NCBI GenBank assembly: GCA_964470525.1
Contig: CAYYDE010000004.1
Span: forward strand, 62,001-126,000
Length of the DNA stretch: 64,000 nucleotides
Reading direction: 5' to 3'
DNA from: CAYYDE01 sp964470525
Lineage (GTDB): Bacteria; Patescibacteriota; Gracilibacteria; BD1-5; UBA6164
Shown here: positions 1 to 11,636 of the stretch, one piece after another
How the letters are laid out: the number at the start of each line of letters is the position of its first letter
Position numbering within the stretch: the first letter of the stretch is position 1
The notes under the pieces: generated by a model
Seen by the model: the letters and a program-made list of their open reading frames with translations, nothing else
Database searches by the model: none
What the model was told of the DNA's origin: nothing
Translations under genes and position numbers: made by a program

Positions 1-1663
1 CTCTTCATCTTAATTGATTATCAATACGTCTGGTTTCATGTTTTTCTGTTCCAAGAATGATGAGTCATCCAAGTTCAACAACTCATTCACCGAGCTTGAT
101 ATCAGTTCCTCTTCATGCCATATTTGTAGCAATGGTTACTCCTCATTTTTGTCACGCAAGAGATACAATTTCTGCTTCTCTTTCATGGTGTTTTGCATTG
201 AGAACATTGTGTGGAATTTTTTCAGCAGTGAGTTTTTGACTGAGATATTCTGATTTTTCAACAGAAATAGTTCCGACTAAAATTGGTTGACCACTTTGAG
301 AAAGTTCTTTGATGAGTTTTACAACATATTCAAATTTTCCTGTTTCATTTTTAAAAAGAAGATCTGGTTTGTCAATTCTCGCAATTGGTTTGTTTGTTGG
401 AATTACAAGAGTTTCAAGAGCATATACTTTGTAAAATTCTTCTTCTTCTGTTTTGGCAGTTCCTGTCATTCAGGCAAGTTTCCAATACATTCTAAAGAAA
501 TTTTGAAATGTAATGCTGGCAAGAGTTTTTGATTCTCTTTTAATTTCAACTCATTCTTTTGCTTCAATAGCTTGATGGAGTCCATCAGAATATCTTCTTC
601 CAGCAAGCACTCTTCCTGTATGTTCATCAATAATAAGCACTTCACCATTTTGATCAACAAGATAATCTCTATCTTTTTTGTAAACAGCGCGGGCTTTGAG
701 AGCATTTTCAATATGATGAAGATCATTATATCTATCAGAAACATAGATATTATCAATTCCAAGAATTTTTTCTATTTTTGTGATACCAGCTTCTGAGAGA
801 GTTGCTGTTTTTTGTTTTTCATCAATTTTATAATCATTTCATTCACTCAGTTCTTTGCTGAGCAGTGAAAATTGTAAATATTTACTTGTTGGTTCATTAT
901 CTGGCATTGAAATAATCAGAGGGGTTCTTGCTTCATCAATTAAAATCGAATCAACTTCATCAATAATTGCAAAAAACAAAGGACTCATGACTTTTTGTTT
1001 TTTTGAAACAACCATATTATCTCTAAGATAATCAAATCCCATTTCATTATTTGTGGCATACACAATATCTGCATGGTATTGATCAAATTTTTCTGTTGGA
1101 GATTGATTATGGGTAATGACACCAACTTTGAGTCAAAGAGCATTATACAACACTCCCATTTCTTCAGAATCTCTGCGAGCAAGATAATCATTTACCGTTA
1201 CAATATGAATAGGATTTCCAGAAAGCGCATTTAAATATGCTGGAAGTGTAGCAACAAGAGTTTTTCATTCTCAGGTTTTCATTTCACCAATGTGTCATTC
1301 ATGGATTGCTAAACCTCAAATAAGTTGCACATCATAAGGAACCATATTCCAAGTGATTTTTTTTCCAGAAGGCAATTCAAAATTGCTTCCATTGAGGAGT
1401 TTACAAGCTGTTTTATGGTTCGCAAAAGCTTCTACTTTTATCTCATCTAAGAGAATTTTAATAGTTTTTGAATCATCAGCATTGTGAAAATCAAGTCCTT
1501 CAAAACGGCTTTTGAGTTCAGATGTTTTATTTTTTACATCTTCGAGAGTAAAATTTGCAAATTCTGCTTCTTTTTGATAAATAGCTTCTACTATTTTTTT
1601 ATAATTGGCAATTTTTTTCTTATCAGGATCACCAAAAATAGCTTTAATAATTTGGTCTAACAT
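1..1663 (-). CDS. secA: Preprotein translocase subunit SecA (C-terminus beyond window)
   Basis: SecA is the ATPase motor that drives unfolded proteins through SecYEG. The start MLDQIIKAIFGDPDKKKI and the series GLAIHEGHIGEMKT-GEGKT (Walker A), IIDEVDSILIDEARTPLI (DEAD box) and MTGTAKTEEEEF are diagnostic. In-frame TGA codons fall on invariant glycines, including those of the GEGKT loop and the residue before MTGTA. About 554 residues are present; the rest lies beyond base 1. It is transcribed away from ruvA. Its ATG has no Shine-Dalgarno sequence. Confidence 0.97.
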
Positions 1664-1794
1664 AGAGGTATTATTTTAAAAATATTTTGTAATTGAAAAC
1701 CAACTTATTATATGGAAATCTTCAAAAATACAAATTTTTTGATTTTTTATAGAAACATTTTATACTGCTTATAATTATTTCATAATAGATCCAT

Positions 1795-2385
1795 ATGCTC
1801 GCACATATTTCTGGAAAGATTCTTCATATTGATTTTACTCATGTTATTGTTCAAACTTCTGGTGGAGTTGGATATGAACTTGTGATAAATGAATTGGTGT
1901 ACTCAAAAATTTTTGATAGGTGAGAAATTTCACTTTTTGTGTATCATAGTATTTCTGAAAATGGGCAAGCATTATTTGGTTTTATTGATATTCAGGAAAG
2001 AAATTTTTTTAAAGAGCTCATTAAAATCTCAGGAGTTGGAGGAAGAGTTGCTCAAATGATTTTGTCTTTATGAGTTCCAAGACTGAAATCAGCCATTGCA
2101 AACGATGATAAAAAAACACTTGAATCAGTGAAATGAGTGTGAAAAAAAATGGCAGAAAAAATTATTTTAGAATTCAGAGATAAAGATTTTATTTCACAAG
2201 TGGAAACACAAGATACAAGTACGATTTTGCAAACTCATATTCCAAACGATATAGAAACTCAAATTCTCTCAACTTTGAGTTTGATGTGATACAATACAAA
2301 AAAAGTACAAGAAATTCTCGCAGAAGTTCCAGAAAATTTCACAACAATTGAACAGATTTTACCGTATGTTATTAAAAAAATGTAG
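1795..2385 (+). CDS. ruvA: Holliday junction branch migration protein RuvA
   Basis: RuvA binds four-way DNA junctions as a tetramer and loads the RuvB helicase. The 196-residue product begins MLAHISGKILHIDFTHVIVQ (OB fold). It has the helix-hairpin-helix LIKISGVGGRVAQMIL at about residues 70-85 and a second HhH near ESVKGVGKKMAEKI, where both glycines of GVG are TGA. The C-terminal helical domain ends IEQILPYVIKKM. Length and domain order are normal. The stop codon lies inside the downstream terminator hairpin. No ruvB or ruvC is adjacent. Confidence 0.95.
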
Positions 2386-2402
2386 GAATTCCTACATTTT
2401 TT
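2375..2402. terminator. Bidirectional terminator between ruvA and the THUMP methyltransferase
   Basis: A perfect palindrome, a run of A then TGTAGG-AATT-CCTACA then a run of T, lies between two convergent genes. It contains the ruvA stop codon. Confidence 0.85.
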
Positions 2403-3507
2403 ATTTCTTCATATAAAAATAACATTGCTCATTTCCATTATAGAGTTTTCTTTTTTTGTATTTTGACAGATTTATAATTGAGTCAAACTCGCTATATGCT
2501 GTAATTACTCCTCATTTTAAATCACTGTTTTTATCCAAAATCATATTCAAATCTTTATAAAAAGCTTTTAAATCATCATCTTTGAGTCTCAGACCATATG
2601 GAGGATTTGAAATCATCATTCCAGAGAGTTTTTCTCTTTTGTATTCTCTGAAATCTTTGACTTGAAAATCTATCGTATCATCAACTCCAGCCAAACGAGC
2701 ATTTTCTTTGGCAATTTCAATCATTTCTGGATCAAGATCACTGGCAATTACATGGTATTTTTTTGAAAATATTTTTGAAGCAGCATCTTTTCTGAGAGCT
2801 GAAAAAATGCTTGGTTTCACAAAATCCCAATTTTCAAACGCAAATTTTCTCTGTAATCATGGAGCAATATTTCTTGCAAACATAACAGCTTCAATCGCAA
2901 TTGTTCCGCTTCCGCAAGTAATATCATAAAACGTATCAGAATATTTCCAATTACTTAAAAGTACCAAACCAGCAGCAAGAGATTCTTTGATAGGAGCTTC
3001 TCAAGTATCTTTTTTATATCCTCTTTTATAGAGCGTTTCTCCTGAAGAATTTGCTAAAATATAACATGTATCTTCATGAAAAAATGCAAAAACTTCAAAA
3101 TCTGCTTTTTCTCTATCTTCCATAAGATATTGACCAGATTTATTTGTGATTTTATCAACAATGGCTTTTTTAACGATTTTTTGAATAGCAGGAGTACTTG
3201 AAAGTTGTGATTTTATAGAAGTCGCTTTTACAAGGACAGGAGCATTTTTTGGAATATATTTTTTCCAATCGATGCTATATGTCAGATCAAAAAGAGCATC
3301 AAAATTATTGGCTCTTGGAGATTCTTCGAGTACCATATAGACTTTATTTCCAACTCTTGACCAAAGATTCACTTGTATCATGGTTTCAAAGTCTCCTTCA
3401 AAAAAGACAAGTCTATCTTTTACTTCTGCAATAGTTCAACCTTGTTTTAGGATTTCATTTTTTGCAATTGCTTCGAGTCATGCGCTACAAGTGAGGAGGA
3501 ATTTCAT
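2401..3507 (-). CDS. THUMP-domain class I SAM-dependent RNA methyltransferase (RlmL/Trm14-like)
   Basis: Likely an rRNA or tRNA guanine N2-methyltransferase. The 368-residue product starts MKFLLTCSAGLEAIAKNEIL, typical of the THUMP N-terminal region, and carries FYDITCGSGTIAIEAVMFARN (SAM motif I) near residue 190, an acidic motif II (VIASDLDPEMIEIAKENA) and the catalytic MISNPPYGLRL (NPPY) motif near residue 300. Several glycines are TGA. The substrate base cannot be assigned from sequence alone. Confidence 0.88.
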
Positions 3508-3592
3508 TTTTTCTTGTTTAAAAATTAAATTTTGTTATATTTATGAGAGCGTATATCTAAGAATATTTTTAAAAAAACTTTCGAAAACTCAA

Positions 3593-3619
3593 CCAAAACG
3601 AAACTTCGTTTCGTTTTGG
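3593..3619. repeat. Perfect 12-bp inverted repeat in an AT-rich intergenic region
   Basis: CCAAAACGAAAC-TTC-GTTTCGTTTTGG forms a perfect stem with a 3-base loop. No T-run follows it, so it is not a standard terminator. It lies in the 253-bp gap between two divergently transcribed genes; nothing else was recognised there. Confidence 0.6.
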
Positions 3620-3760
3620 GATTCGAACAGTTCTCAATTATTTTTTAAAAACATTCTATATTTGCATACTCTTTTTTTATCGAAAATATTATTTTGTTTC
3701 GAAACATTTTTGCTTATTATATGAAAAATACTTTTTGAAACAAATATTTAAAAAATAATT

Positions 3761-4762
3761 ATGAATATATCTATTTTTATGGCAATTTGATGCCAAAATC
3801 TTTGAGATGAACTGATTTTGAAAAATGAAATTCAGACGTTTCGTGAACTCTATAAAGACCAAAGTCCGCAATTTCAAGTGTTTAGCTACGATACAAAAAA
3901 TATTTTTTATGTAAATGATGAGATCAAATATTTTGAATATTTTCCGATTGATATCAAAAAGTGAAGAAATTTTTTGAGAAATGTGAAAAATTTTTTTACA
4001 TTTTTAAAAATTATCAAAAATTCTGACAAAGTCATTTTTGGATGATGAGGAATATTTTTTGATACAGAAACTTGAAATGCCTCAAATCCTCTTAAACAAT
4101 GGCTTTTTCGTGCAATTATTACAAAAATGTTTCAAAAAGAATTGATTTTTTGGGGAGTGAGTATTGATATCAAACAAGAGAAAAATAAAAATCTTCTCAA
4201 AAAGATTGCACAAAAAGCAGATAAAATATTTGTGAGAGATCAAAAATCATATGATTTTTTACAAAATTTTTCTCTTTTTTCTACGATTATTCCAGATCCA
4301 GTTTTTTCAGATAATGGAAAAACTGTAGAGGAAAATCAAAAAATCTCATATTTGCAAGCATCCATAAAAACTTCTGAGTTTCAAGTTTCGGATCTGTATA
4401 AATATAATTTTGAAAATAAAACAGTATGACTTGCACTTCGCTCTGGTTTTTTGAAAGAAGAACAGCAAACCATAAAGCATATAAGAGATTTTATTCTCAA
4501 ATCATGAGGAAAAGTGATGTTTCTTCCACATAGTTTTCACCCAAGTGATGATCAAGCAAATGATAAAAAATTTTTAGAATCATTTGTAACAGAAGGAAGT
4601 ACTTTGAAAAAAAATATGCAAGAAGTCTATGACGTGTATCAAAAAAAACACATTGATTTTTGTATCTCAATGCGTCTTCATTCAATGATTTTATCACAAG
4701 TCTATGAAATTCCATTTGTGGCTTTGCAATATGCACAGAAAACTGAAATTTTTAATAAATAA
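3761..4762 (+). CDS. Polysaccharide pyruvyl transferase family protein (CsaB-like)
   Basis: This family adds pyruvyl ketals to cell-surface sugars or has related glycosyltransferase-like roles. The 333-residue protein has the N-terminal GCQNLGDELIL signature, KVIFGGGGIFFD near residue 90, a central IFVRDQKSYDFL stretch, GLALRSGF starting the second Rossmann-like half, and a C-terminal ISMRLHSMILS, as in CsaB. Three of the four glycines of GGGG are TGA. It is a single gene ending in a strong terminator, so the acceptor polymer cannot be inferred from neighbours. Confidence 0.8.
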
Positions 4763-4788
4763 AAAACTCACGAAAGTGAGTTTTTTTT
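4761..4788. terminator. Bidirectional terminator
   Basis: AAAAAACTCAC-GAAA-GTGAGTTTTTTTT is a stable GNRA-loop hairpin between convergent genes. Confidence 0.85.
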
Positions 4789-4791
4789 ATA

Positions 4792-5298
4792 TTAGTTAGC
4801 AATGTAGTTTCATGTTGATGTAGTAATATCCAATAGACCAGTATCTATATTAGGTATTCCAATTTCAAATCTTGTAGCTTCATTTCAATTGTCTGTTAAT
4901 GCTTTTGTTGCAACATTTGAAACATTTTCAAAAGCAGTTGAGAGTTCGTATCTTTGACGTTCTACTCACGGTCCTCAGTTTAATGTGCTTACTCCATATC
5001 AATAACCAAGTGTAGCTCCAGAAGCTGCAGGGTATCAATCTTTAGAATCTCTTGGTACAGCTATATATTCTCTGAGTGTTCAAGAGCTTACTGTTGCTGG
5101 ATATTGTGAGTTATCTCCATATGATTGTTCTACAGCAGAACGAACAGCTTGAATATCTTGTATTCTGTTACTATCTCTTGCTTTTTGGATTTGAGAAGTA
5201 TAAGTTGCTGTTGCACCAACTGCTAAAATCCCGATAATCGTAATTACTACGAGTAATTCAATAAGAGTAAAACCTTTTTTATTTTGTAATTTTTTCAT
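4792..5298 (-). CDS. Type IV pilin / pseudopilin (PilE/PulG-like)
   Basis: The 168-residue protein starts MKKLQNKKG and continues FTLIELLVVITIIGILAVGA, a canonical prepilin peptidase site (cut after G9) followed by the hydrophobic N-terminal helix. The helix runs into SQIQKARDSNRIQDIQAVRSA, the usual start of a small major-pilin globular domain. Glycines in the C-terminal half are often TGA, which is why the standard-code ORF stops after 72 codons. It is monocistronic with its own strong promoter, consistent with a major pilin subunit. Confidence 0.88.
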
Positions 5299-5333
5299 AA
5301 TAGAAAATAGTTAGTAAATAAAATTACACAATA

Positions 5334-5361
5334 ATTGTATTGTATTTTCTTTTTTTGTCAA
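5334..5361 (-). promoter_or_regulatory. Promoter of the 4792-5298 pilin gene
   Basis: On the minus strand TTGACA (5361-5356) and TACAAT (5339-5334) are separated by 16 bp, about 40 bp upstream of the pilin ATG. Confidence 0.65.
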
Positions 5362-5419
5362 AAAAATTGACTTTTTTAAAAAATATATACAATTAAAATA
5401 TATTTGTTAAGAATTTACT

Positions 5420-5827
5420 ATGTTTGAAAATGCCTTTTGGATGTTAATATTTGCTATTTTCTTTTGATTTTTTATATACATTTCTTTTTTTTATTTTCGT
5501 TCAAAGAAAAAACTTTCTTCTCAGGATATTGAAAATTTTCAAAAGAGAATTCAGATTATTTCAAAAGAATCTTCATATAAAACACAAATTCTTGATTATG
5601 ATGTTGTGTATCATAAAATCCTTTTGAAACTTTGATATGGAGGAACATTTTGAGAAATTTTGAAACAAAAACCCATTGTGATTGATGATATCAATGTCAT
5701 TTGGGAACTTCATAAACTCAGAAATAGATTGGCTCACGAATTTGATAATTTTGATGAAAAAATGCTTTTGATAAAATCCAAGCAATTTTATAAAGAGATT
5801 CAACAACTTTTGAAAAAAGTTTCTTAG
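5420..5827 (+). CDS. Membrane-anchored hypothetical protein with HEPN-like RNRLAH motif
   Basis: The 135-residue product has one N-terminal membrane segment (about residues 5-25, FWMLIFAIFFGFFIYISFFY) and a soluble helical domain. Near the C-terminus WELHKLRNRLAHEFDNFDEK fits the R-x4-H pattern of HEPN domains, some of which are RNases while many are not catalytic. I cannot name the family. It ends 16 bp before the large surface-protein gene and may be co-transcribed with it. Confidence 0.7.
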
Positions 5828-5843
5828 TTTTTAAAATATTATT

Positions 5844-8800
5844 ATGAGAAAAATTTTTGCATCTCTGATGCTGTTTATTTTTGTATTTCAAATTCCATAT
5901 ATTACTCGTTCTGAAGGATTTTCAGAAAGTTTTTTCTATTATGGAGATCGTGATAAAAATGGAAAAATTGATACATTTGAAATACATTTTAATCAGGAAA
6001 TTCAAGGGAATATAGATTTTGAGAAGTTGATTTTGTATTCTGATGCTGGATGACTTGCATCATACAAGTTGGATAGTATAAAAGGAGAAAATATATTTTC
6101 AGATTTTTTTATTGAGGGAAATATTTTGCGTATCATGATTCATGAACAGGATTTACAAAATATTTCTTTGAATATCAATCACACCACTACGAGTCATTTA
6201 CGTATAAGAAATAATTCATGAATTGGTATCAAAAGTATTTCTTGAGAAGAAATGAAACTCAGTTATACTACTAGTTTTTCTCAATATAAAAATATTGCAT
6301 ATAAAGATTTTTCTTTTGATGAGGATGTTTGAGAAATCCCAGAAAATGAAGAAGAGCAAGATATTCTTATAGAAGATCCAGAAGAGAATGTTGAGGATGA
6401 AATTATGGAAAATGATCAAAATTGAGAAGAAAATTCTTCTCAAGATGAAGATGATATATTTGAGGAATCAATAGACGAAGCAGAAAGTTCACAAGATGAA
6501 GTTCAAAATGAATCAGAACACATATGAGACGACGAAAATATTGTTGAAGAAGAAGGAGAAATCTCGCAAGAAGATCAAGAAATATCTCCAGATTTTCAAG
6601 CAGAACTACATTTTCAATCACCAAGTTATTTGCTTGATAAAACAGCATGACTTTCTGAATATGAATGTGATAGATCATATACAGATTGTCGTATAAATTT
6701 TCAACTATTCGTATCAGAAGCTTTTCAAGAATTTAAAGCTCCATCAAATAAATATGCTTGTGAATGGGATTTTTGAGAACTTTCTTTTGACTCAGAATCA
6801 CAGAAATGTAACCCAAATACTGTTGTGTTTCCTGTTTGAAAATATTCTATTTCTTATAAAGTATTTCTCAAACAAAATCCTCATATATTTATTCAGCATG
6901 AATTTTCTCTTGAAAATAAAGGATATATTGCACCGATTGCAAAAAGTATTTCTTCATATATTTCCTCTCCAGCAAATATTTTTATTCATTCTCCAAATAT
7001 TGAAATACAATCATGAATAAATGAGGAAAATTATTGTATCAAAACAGATTGTCAAATCAATTTGATTTATCATCCAAATGATGAACAAGAGCGTTGTGAA
7101 TGGTTGTTTCCATGATGAAGTTTTTCTGAAAGAACCAATACAAAATGTAATCCTTGATATGTAAAATATCCTATTGGTTCTTATATGGTGACACTTCGTG
7201 TATATCAACATAATAATCCATGAAACTACAAAGAAAGTACCTTTCACTTTGTAAATTCACCTTGATATGTAAAAGAAATGCCGTGAGAAAACCCTCCAAT
7301 CAATACGTGAGAAATATTTGAAAGTATAGAAGACGATGTACGTATTGTTTTACAAGGATCGTTATGAAAAAATAAAATACTTGATGAAAGTACTTTGATT
7401 TGTTTAACGCAAACTTGTAGTGTCAATTTTACAGCAGAATGATGAAAAAAAGGCGTAATATATCGTTGGAAGTTGTGAAAAAATATTATATTTGAATGAA
7501 AAAATCCTTCAGCAATTGTATACGAATCTGGAGAATATGAAATTGAATTATCATGGTTTGATAATGAACAACTTTTGTGACAAGAATTATTTTTTGTGAA
7601 AGTGTGAGCAAAAATGCTTTCTGTAAAAACGCAAGCAGAGCAAGAAGAGATTTTGAAAAAATACCCTCTTAAAATCACGAAAATATTCCCAAATCCTGTT
7701 GGAGTTGATAGTAAAGAATTTATAGAAATTACAAATAATGCTGATACTCTTCTTGAACTTGAATCATGTGTTTTAGATGATACTTTAGGAAAATGAAGTA
7801 AAGCATATACTTTTCCCTCATATCAAACGCTTTTCCCAAATCAATCCAAAAGATGGTATTATTTTGATACTCAAATTCAAATTGGAAATACGGGTTTTCA
7901 AGAACTTCATCTTTTTTGTGAATGAATTTTAGTGGATTCTCTTTCTTGGAATTTTTGAGTTCCAGAGTGAGTTGTTTTATATAGAGAATGGATAGAAAAA
8001 GGTATTTTAAATATTAAAAAAGATACAAAAACTTCTGAATTTATTATATCTTTCTTGGATGGAGAAAAACTCTCTCAAAAATTTTCAGATTTTTCTGATC
8101 AATCATGGAATGATGTAAAGCGTGTTATGAAAGCCATGGAATCAATACCATCACTACAAGACTCTGATACAAAACAACTTCAAAAAGATTTTCTATTACA
8201 ATATATTTATGAAACTTTTTCACAAAAAATTTCAAAACAAAAAAAGTGAATAAAAATTTCAGGAAATACGCTCCCAAATACACATATTGTTTTTCAATTT
8301 TTGTCTCAAAATGATGAACAAATGCTTCAACACGAATCGTTTCAAACTCTCAGTAATGATGATGGATATTATGAAAAATGGTTTTCTTCTTTTTCAGTTT
8401 GAGATTTTGAGGTATATAGTTTTTTGCATATTTCTGATGAAAATCTTGTGCAAATTCCAAAGACCAAAAGTTTAGAAGTAGAGAGTGAATATTTAGAATA
8501 TATTACTCCAGCGCTGAAAGAAAGTTGAACTGAAATCATTCAAGCACATATCACTCTTCAGTGAAAAACTGCACAAAATAAAACTATTACTTCCTCAAAA
8601 ATTATTTGTAGAGATACACAAAGTTGTAGTGTGAATTTTGATGGAAGAAAGAGTACATGAAAAAATATTTCATATTTTTGGGATTTTTGAAATGGAAAAA
8701 CATTTTCTCAGGCAAATCCTGCAGCATATAATTTTTGAGTTGGAAATCATATTGTTTCTTTAACAGTGACAAAAGCAGAAGTGTCACATACTGCATATTT

Positions 8801-9005
8801 TGCGGTTCAGGTCATTCCAAAACCTCCAAAAGAAGTTATATCTAAAACAGTTACAACATCAACACCACCTCTTTCTTCTTCACAGACATCAATAGATTGA
8901 AGTATTTCTTTTCCAATAATGTATCATTTTTTATATTCTGGATTGATTTTATTGTTATTTTTAGTATTATCTGTTCTAATTTTACGACAAAAAAGTATTT
9001 TGTAA
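5844..9005 (+). CDS. Large secreted/anchored surface protein with PKD-like and lamin-tail domains
   Basis: This is one 1053-residue reading frame once TGA is read as Gly; in the standard code it breaks into many pieces. It has a signal peptide (MRKIFASLMLFIFVFQI), an EF-hand-like YGDRDKNGKIDTFEI, and a long Asp/Glu-rich linker at about residues 150-260. Two Cys-containing PKD-like modules follow (CEWDFGE..., CEWLFPGG...), then a lamin-tail domain near residue 606 (LKITKIFPNPVGVDSKEFIE) and a third PKD-like module (SYFWDFGNGKTFSQANP) near 940. A C-terminal membrane anchor follows (LYSGLILLLFLVLSVLIL). The architecture suggests a cell-surface attachment or stalk protein; the function is inferred. 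Confidence 0.85.
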
Positions 9006-9014
9006 CATATATAT

Positions 9015-9836
9015 ATGAACGAATTTATTCATTTAATAGAATCATCACCATTTTTTTGAGCATTGATTTGAAATACGATTATTGCTTTGGGAATTATTAT
9101 TGTAGTAGGATTTTCATGAATGTTATTGAAAAAATTACATAATATTCTTGATGCTATTACAGCATTAACAGTGGGATTATTATTATGAATCGTATTTTTA
9201 TGATTTTTTCCAGAGCTTTTTGTTTCTTGATCACATATAGAATCAATCTGAGTTAGTATTTTGGTATGAATTCTTTTATTTTATGTATTAGAACTTTTGT
9301 TTCATTGGCATCATTGTAAAGATTTATGACATACTCATCATGATCATAAACATGAACATGAATCATCAAATCTGATTTTGACAGGAACATTTCTTCATAA
9401 TATGTTTCATGGAGTTGAACTTTTTGCTGCATTTGCAATAGATTTTCGTTTTTGAATTGCTATGAGTATTGCTATTTTATTGCACTCGATTCCACAAAAT
9501 GTTGCAAATTTTGTTATGAATCACAAAAAAATCAAAGTTGTTTTGGTTGCAGCAGTAGCAGGAATATTTTGAAGTTTACTCACTTATCCTTTTTCTGAAT
9601 TTCTCATAGAATATAAATATATAGTACTGTGAGTGATTGCTGGAGGACTTTTGTATACTTCTTTGGCTGATATTTTTCCAAGTTTTAAATCAAAGGGAAA
9701 TATGAAAAATAAACTTTTATATCTTCTCTGGATTGTGGTATGAATTGTATTATTTTTTTGATTTAATGAAATGGCACACCAAGAACATTCTCATAATCAT
9801 GAAATGGAAACACATCAGCATAATGAACATGAATAA
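9015..9836 (+). CDS. ZIP family divalent metal transporter
   Basis: The 273-residue polytopic protein has seven to eight hydrophobic segments, a His-rich loop (HWHHCKDLGHTHHDHKHEHE) and the ZIP signature helices FLHNMFHGVELFAAFAID and LLHSIPQNVANFVMNHK, which supply the metal-binding His residues. The C-terminus is again His-rich (HQEHSHNHEMETHQHNEHE), suggesting zinc or another divalent cation. It begins 9 bp after the surface-protein gene and precedes tsaD by 15 bp. Confidence 0.85.
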
Positions 9837-9851
9837 TTAACCCGAAAAAAT

Positions 9852-10835
9852 ATGATAATTTTAGCAATTGAAACAAGTTGTGATGATACATCTTTAGCAA
9901 TTTTTGAAGATGATGTATTATTGAGTATGGATACAAGAAGTCAGATTCGTATTCATAATATAACCGGATGAGTAGTTCCAGAAATAGCAGCTCGTGAGCA
10001 TGCAAATGTGATTTTTGATGTATTAGATGCTGTATTACAAAAATCAGGTAGAACCTTACAAGATATTGATGTTATAGGAGTAACAGCATATCCAGGATTG
10101 ATTCCATCTCTTCTTACTGGCTTGACTGTTGCAAAGACTTTAGGAAAAATTCTTCAAAAACCAGTGATAGAAGTCAATCATATTCAGGCACATATTTTTG
10201 CAAATTATTTAGAAAGACAAAAGGCAGATATTACTTATCCATTGGTATGCTTGACAGTTTCTTGATGACATAATGATATTTATTTTATGAAAGATATGTG
10301 GAGTTTAGAAAAAATTTGAACTTCATGAGATGATGCAGCAGGAGAAAGTTATGATAAAGTTGCAAAAATGATGTGACTTGGATATCCATGATGACCAATT
10401 ATTTCAGAATATGCTACAGAATATACTGGAAATACTTCTTCATCACTGTTTCCAAGAGTTTGGTTAAAAAAAGATGAATATAATTTTTCTTTTTCATGAT
10501 TGAAATCAGCTGTAAAAAGAGAAATAGATGCAAGAAAAGCTCAAAATAATTGAGAATTAGAAGAACAAGATAAGAGAGAAATATCATATGAATTTCAAAG
10601 TGCAGTGAATGAAGTACTTTCTCAAAAGCTGATTCAAGCAGCAAAAGATTATAATGTTTTGAATATATTACTTGCTGGATGAGTGAGTGCAAATGATGAT
10701 TTAAAATGAAGAATTGCTCAAAAAGCTTGAGAAAATGCAATAGGGTTTCTCAGTCCAACTCGCAAAATTTTTTGTATGGATAATGCAGCTATGGTTTGAA
10801 TTTTAACATACTATATGATGCAAAATAAACATTAA
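9852..10835 (+). CDS. tsaD: tRNA N6-threonylcarbamoyladenosine (t6A37) transferase TsaD
   Basis: TsaD transfers the threonylcarbamoyl group to A37 of ANN-decoding tRNAs. The 327-residue protein starts MIILAIETSCDDTSLAIFED and has the metal-binding HIQAHIFANYL, CLTVSGGHNDIYF, GDDAAGESYDKVAKMMGLGY, and ILLAGGVSANDDL near the end. Nearly all family glycines in those motifs are TGA. It completes a run of three same-strand genes and ends in a terminator. Confidence 0.97.
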
Positions 10836-10860
10836 AAAAACCGTAAATTACGGTTTTTTT
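10834..10860. terminator. Bidirectional terminator after tsaD
   Basis: Poly-A, CCGTAA-ATTACGG, poly-T palindrome between convergent tsaD and the ABC permease gene. Confidence 0.85.
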
Positions 10861-11632
10861 AATGTTTTAATCCATATCATTTTTTGAATAATACCAGACA
10901 CATTCAAAATAATATTAAATTACAAAAAATCAGTGTTCATAAAGCAATTTCTATCTGAATATCACTGTTTCAAAGCATAGCATACCTCAAACCATTGATC
11001 ATATAGTAAATAGGATTGAGTTGTGTGAGAATCGCCCAAATACCAGTGAGAACAGAAACAGGGTAAAATACTCATCCTAAATAAATCATAGGAGTGATGA
11101 TAAATGTTGGAATCATATTGACATCATCAAACGTTTTTGCAAAAAATGCACTGAAAAATCCAAGCAAACTAAAGAGACTTGATGTGAAAAATACAAATAA
11201 AAATCAAATTATTGGATGCACAATCTCTATAGGAGTAAAAAAACGAGCAATAATAATTACAATCGTTGCTATAAGAAATCCTCTCACAATTCCTCCAGAA
11301 ATATATCAGAGAATAATTGCCCAATTTGGCATTGGAGAGGTGAGAATTTCTTCAATACTTCTTTGAAATTTTGCTCAAAAGAAAGAACTTGATACATTAC
11401 TAAAACTTGCTGTTATCAAACTCATCATGATAAATCATGGAACTAAAAATTCAATATATGGCACATTTTGTATGTCTCAAATTTGAGAACCAATAAAAGT
11501 TCAAAAGATTAAGAAATATAAAGTAGTTGTTACAACAGGAGGGAAGATAGTTTGCTTCCATATGCGTAATACTCTTTTTGTTTCTTTTGTGCTTAATGCA
11601 AAAACCGAGTATAAGAGAGAATTCATATACAT
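10859..11632 (-). CDS. ABC-2 type transporter permease
   Basis: The 257-residue polytopic protein has about six membrane segments. Motifs are typical of ABC-2 permeases: WKQTIFPPVVTTTLYFLIFG near the N-terminus, FLVPGFIMMSLITASFSNVS, and RSIEEILTSPMPNWAIILGY, followed by GLRYAMLGNS at the end. TGA glycines hide the gene from standard-code prediction. It starts 4 bp after its ATPase partner, so the two genes form an operon for an exporter of unknown substrate. A second possible ATG lies two codons downstream. Confidence 0.88.
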
Positions 11633-11636
11633 AAAA

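Noticed and set aside
3590..3640. tRNA gene or tRNA fragment suggested by GATTCGAACAG (complement resembles a T-arm)
   Set aside because: There is no acceptor, D or anticodon stem; the rest is an AT-rich palindrome.
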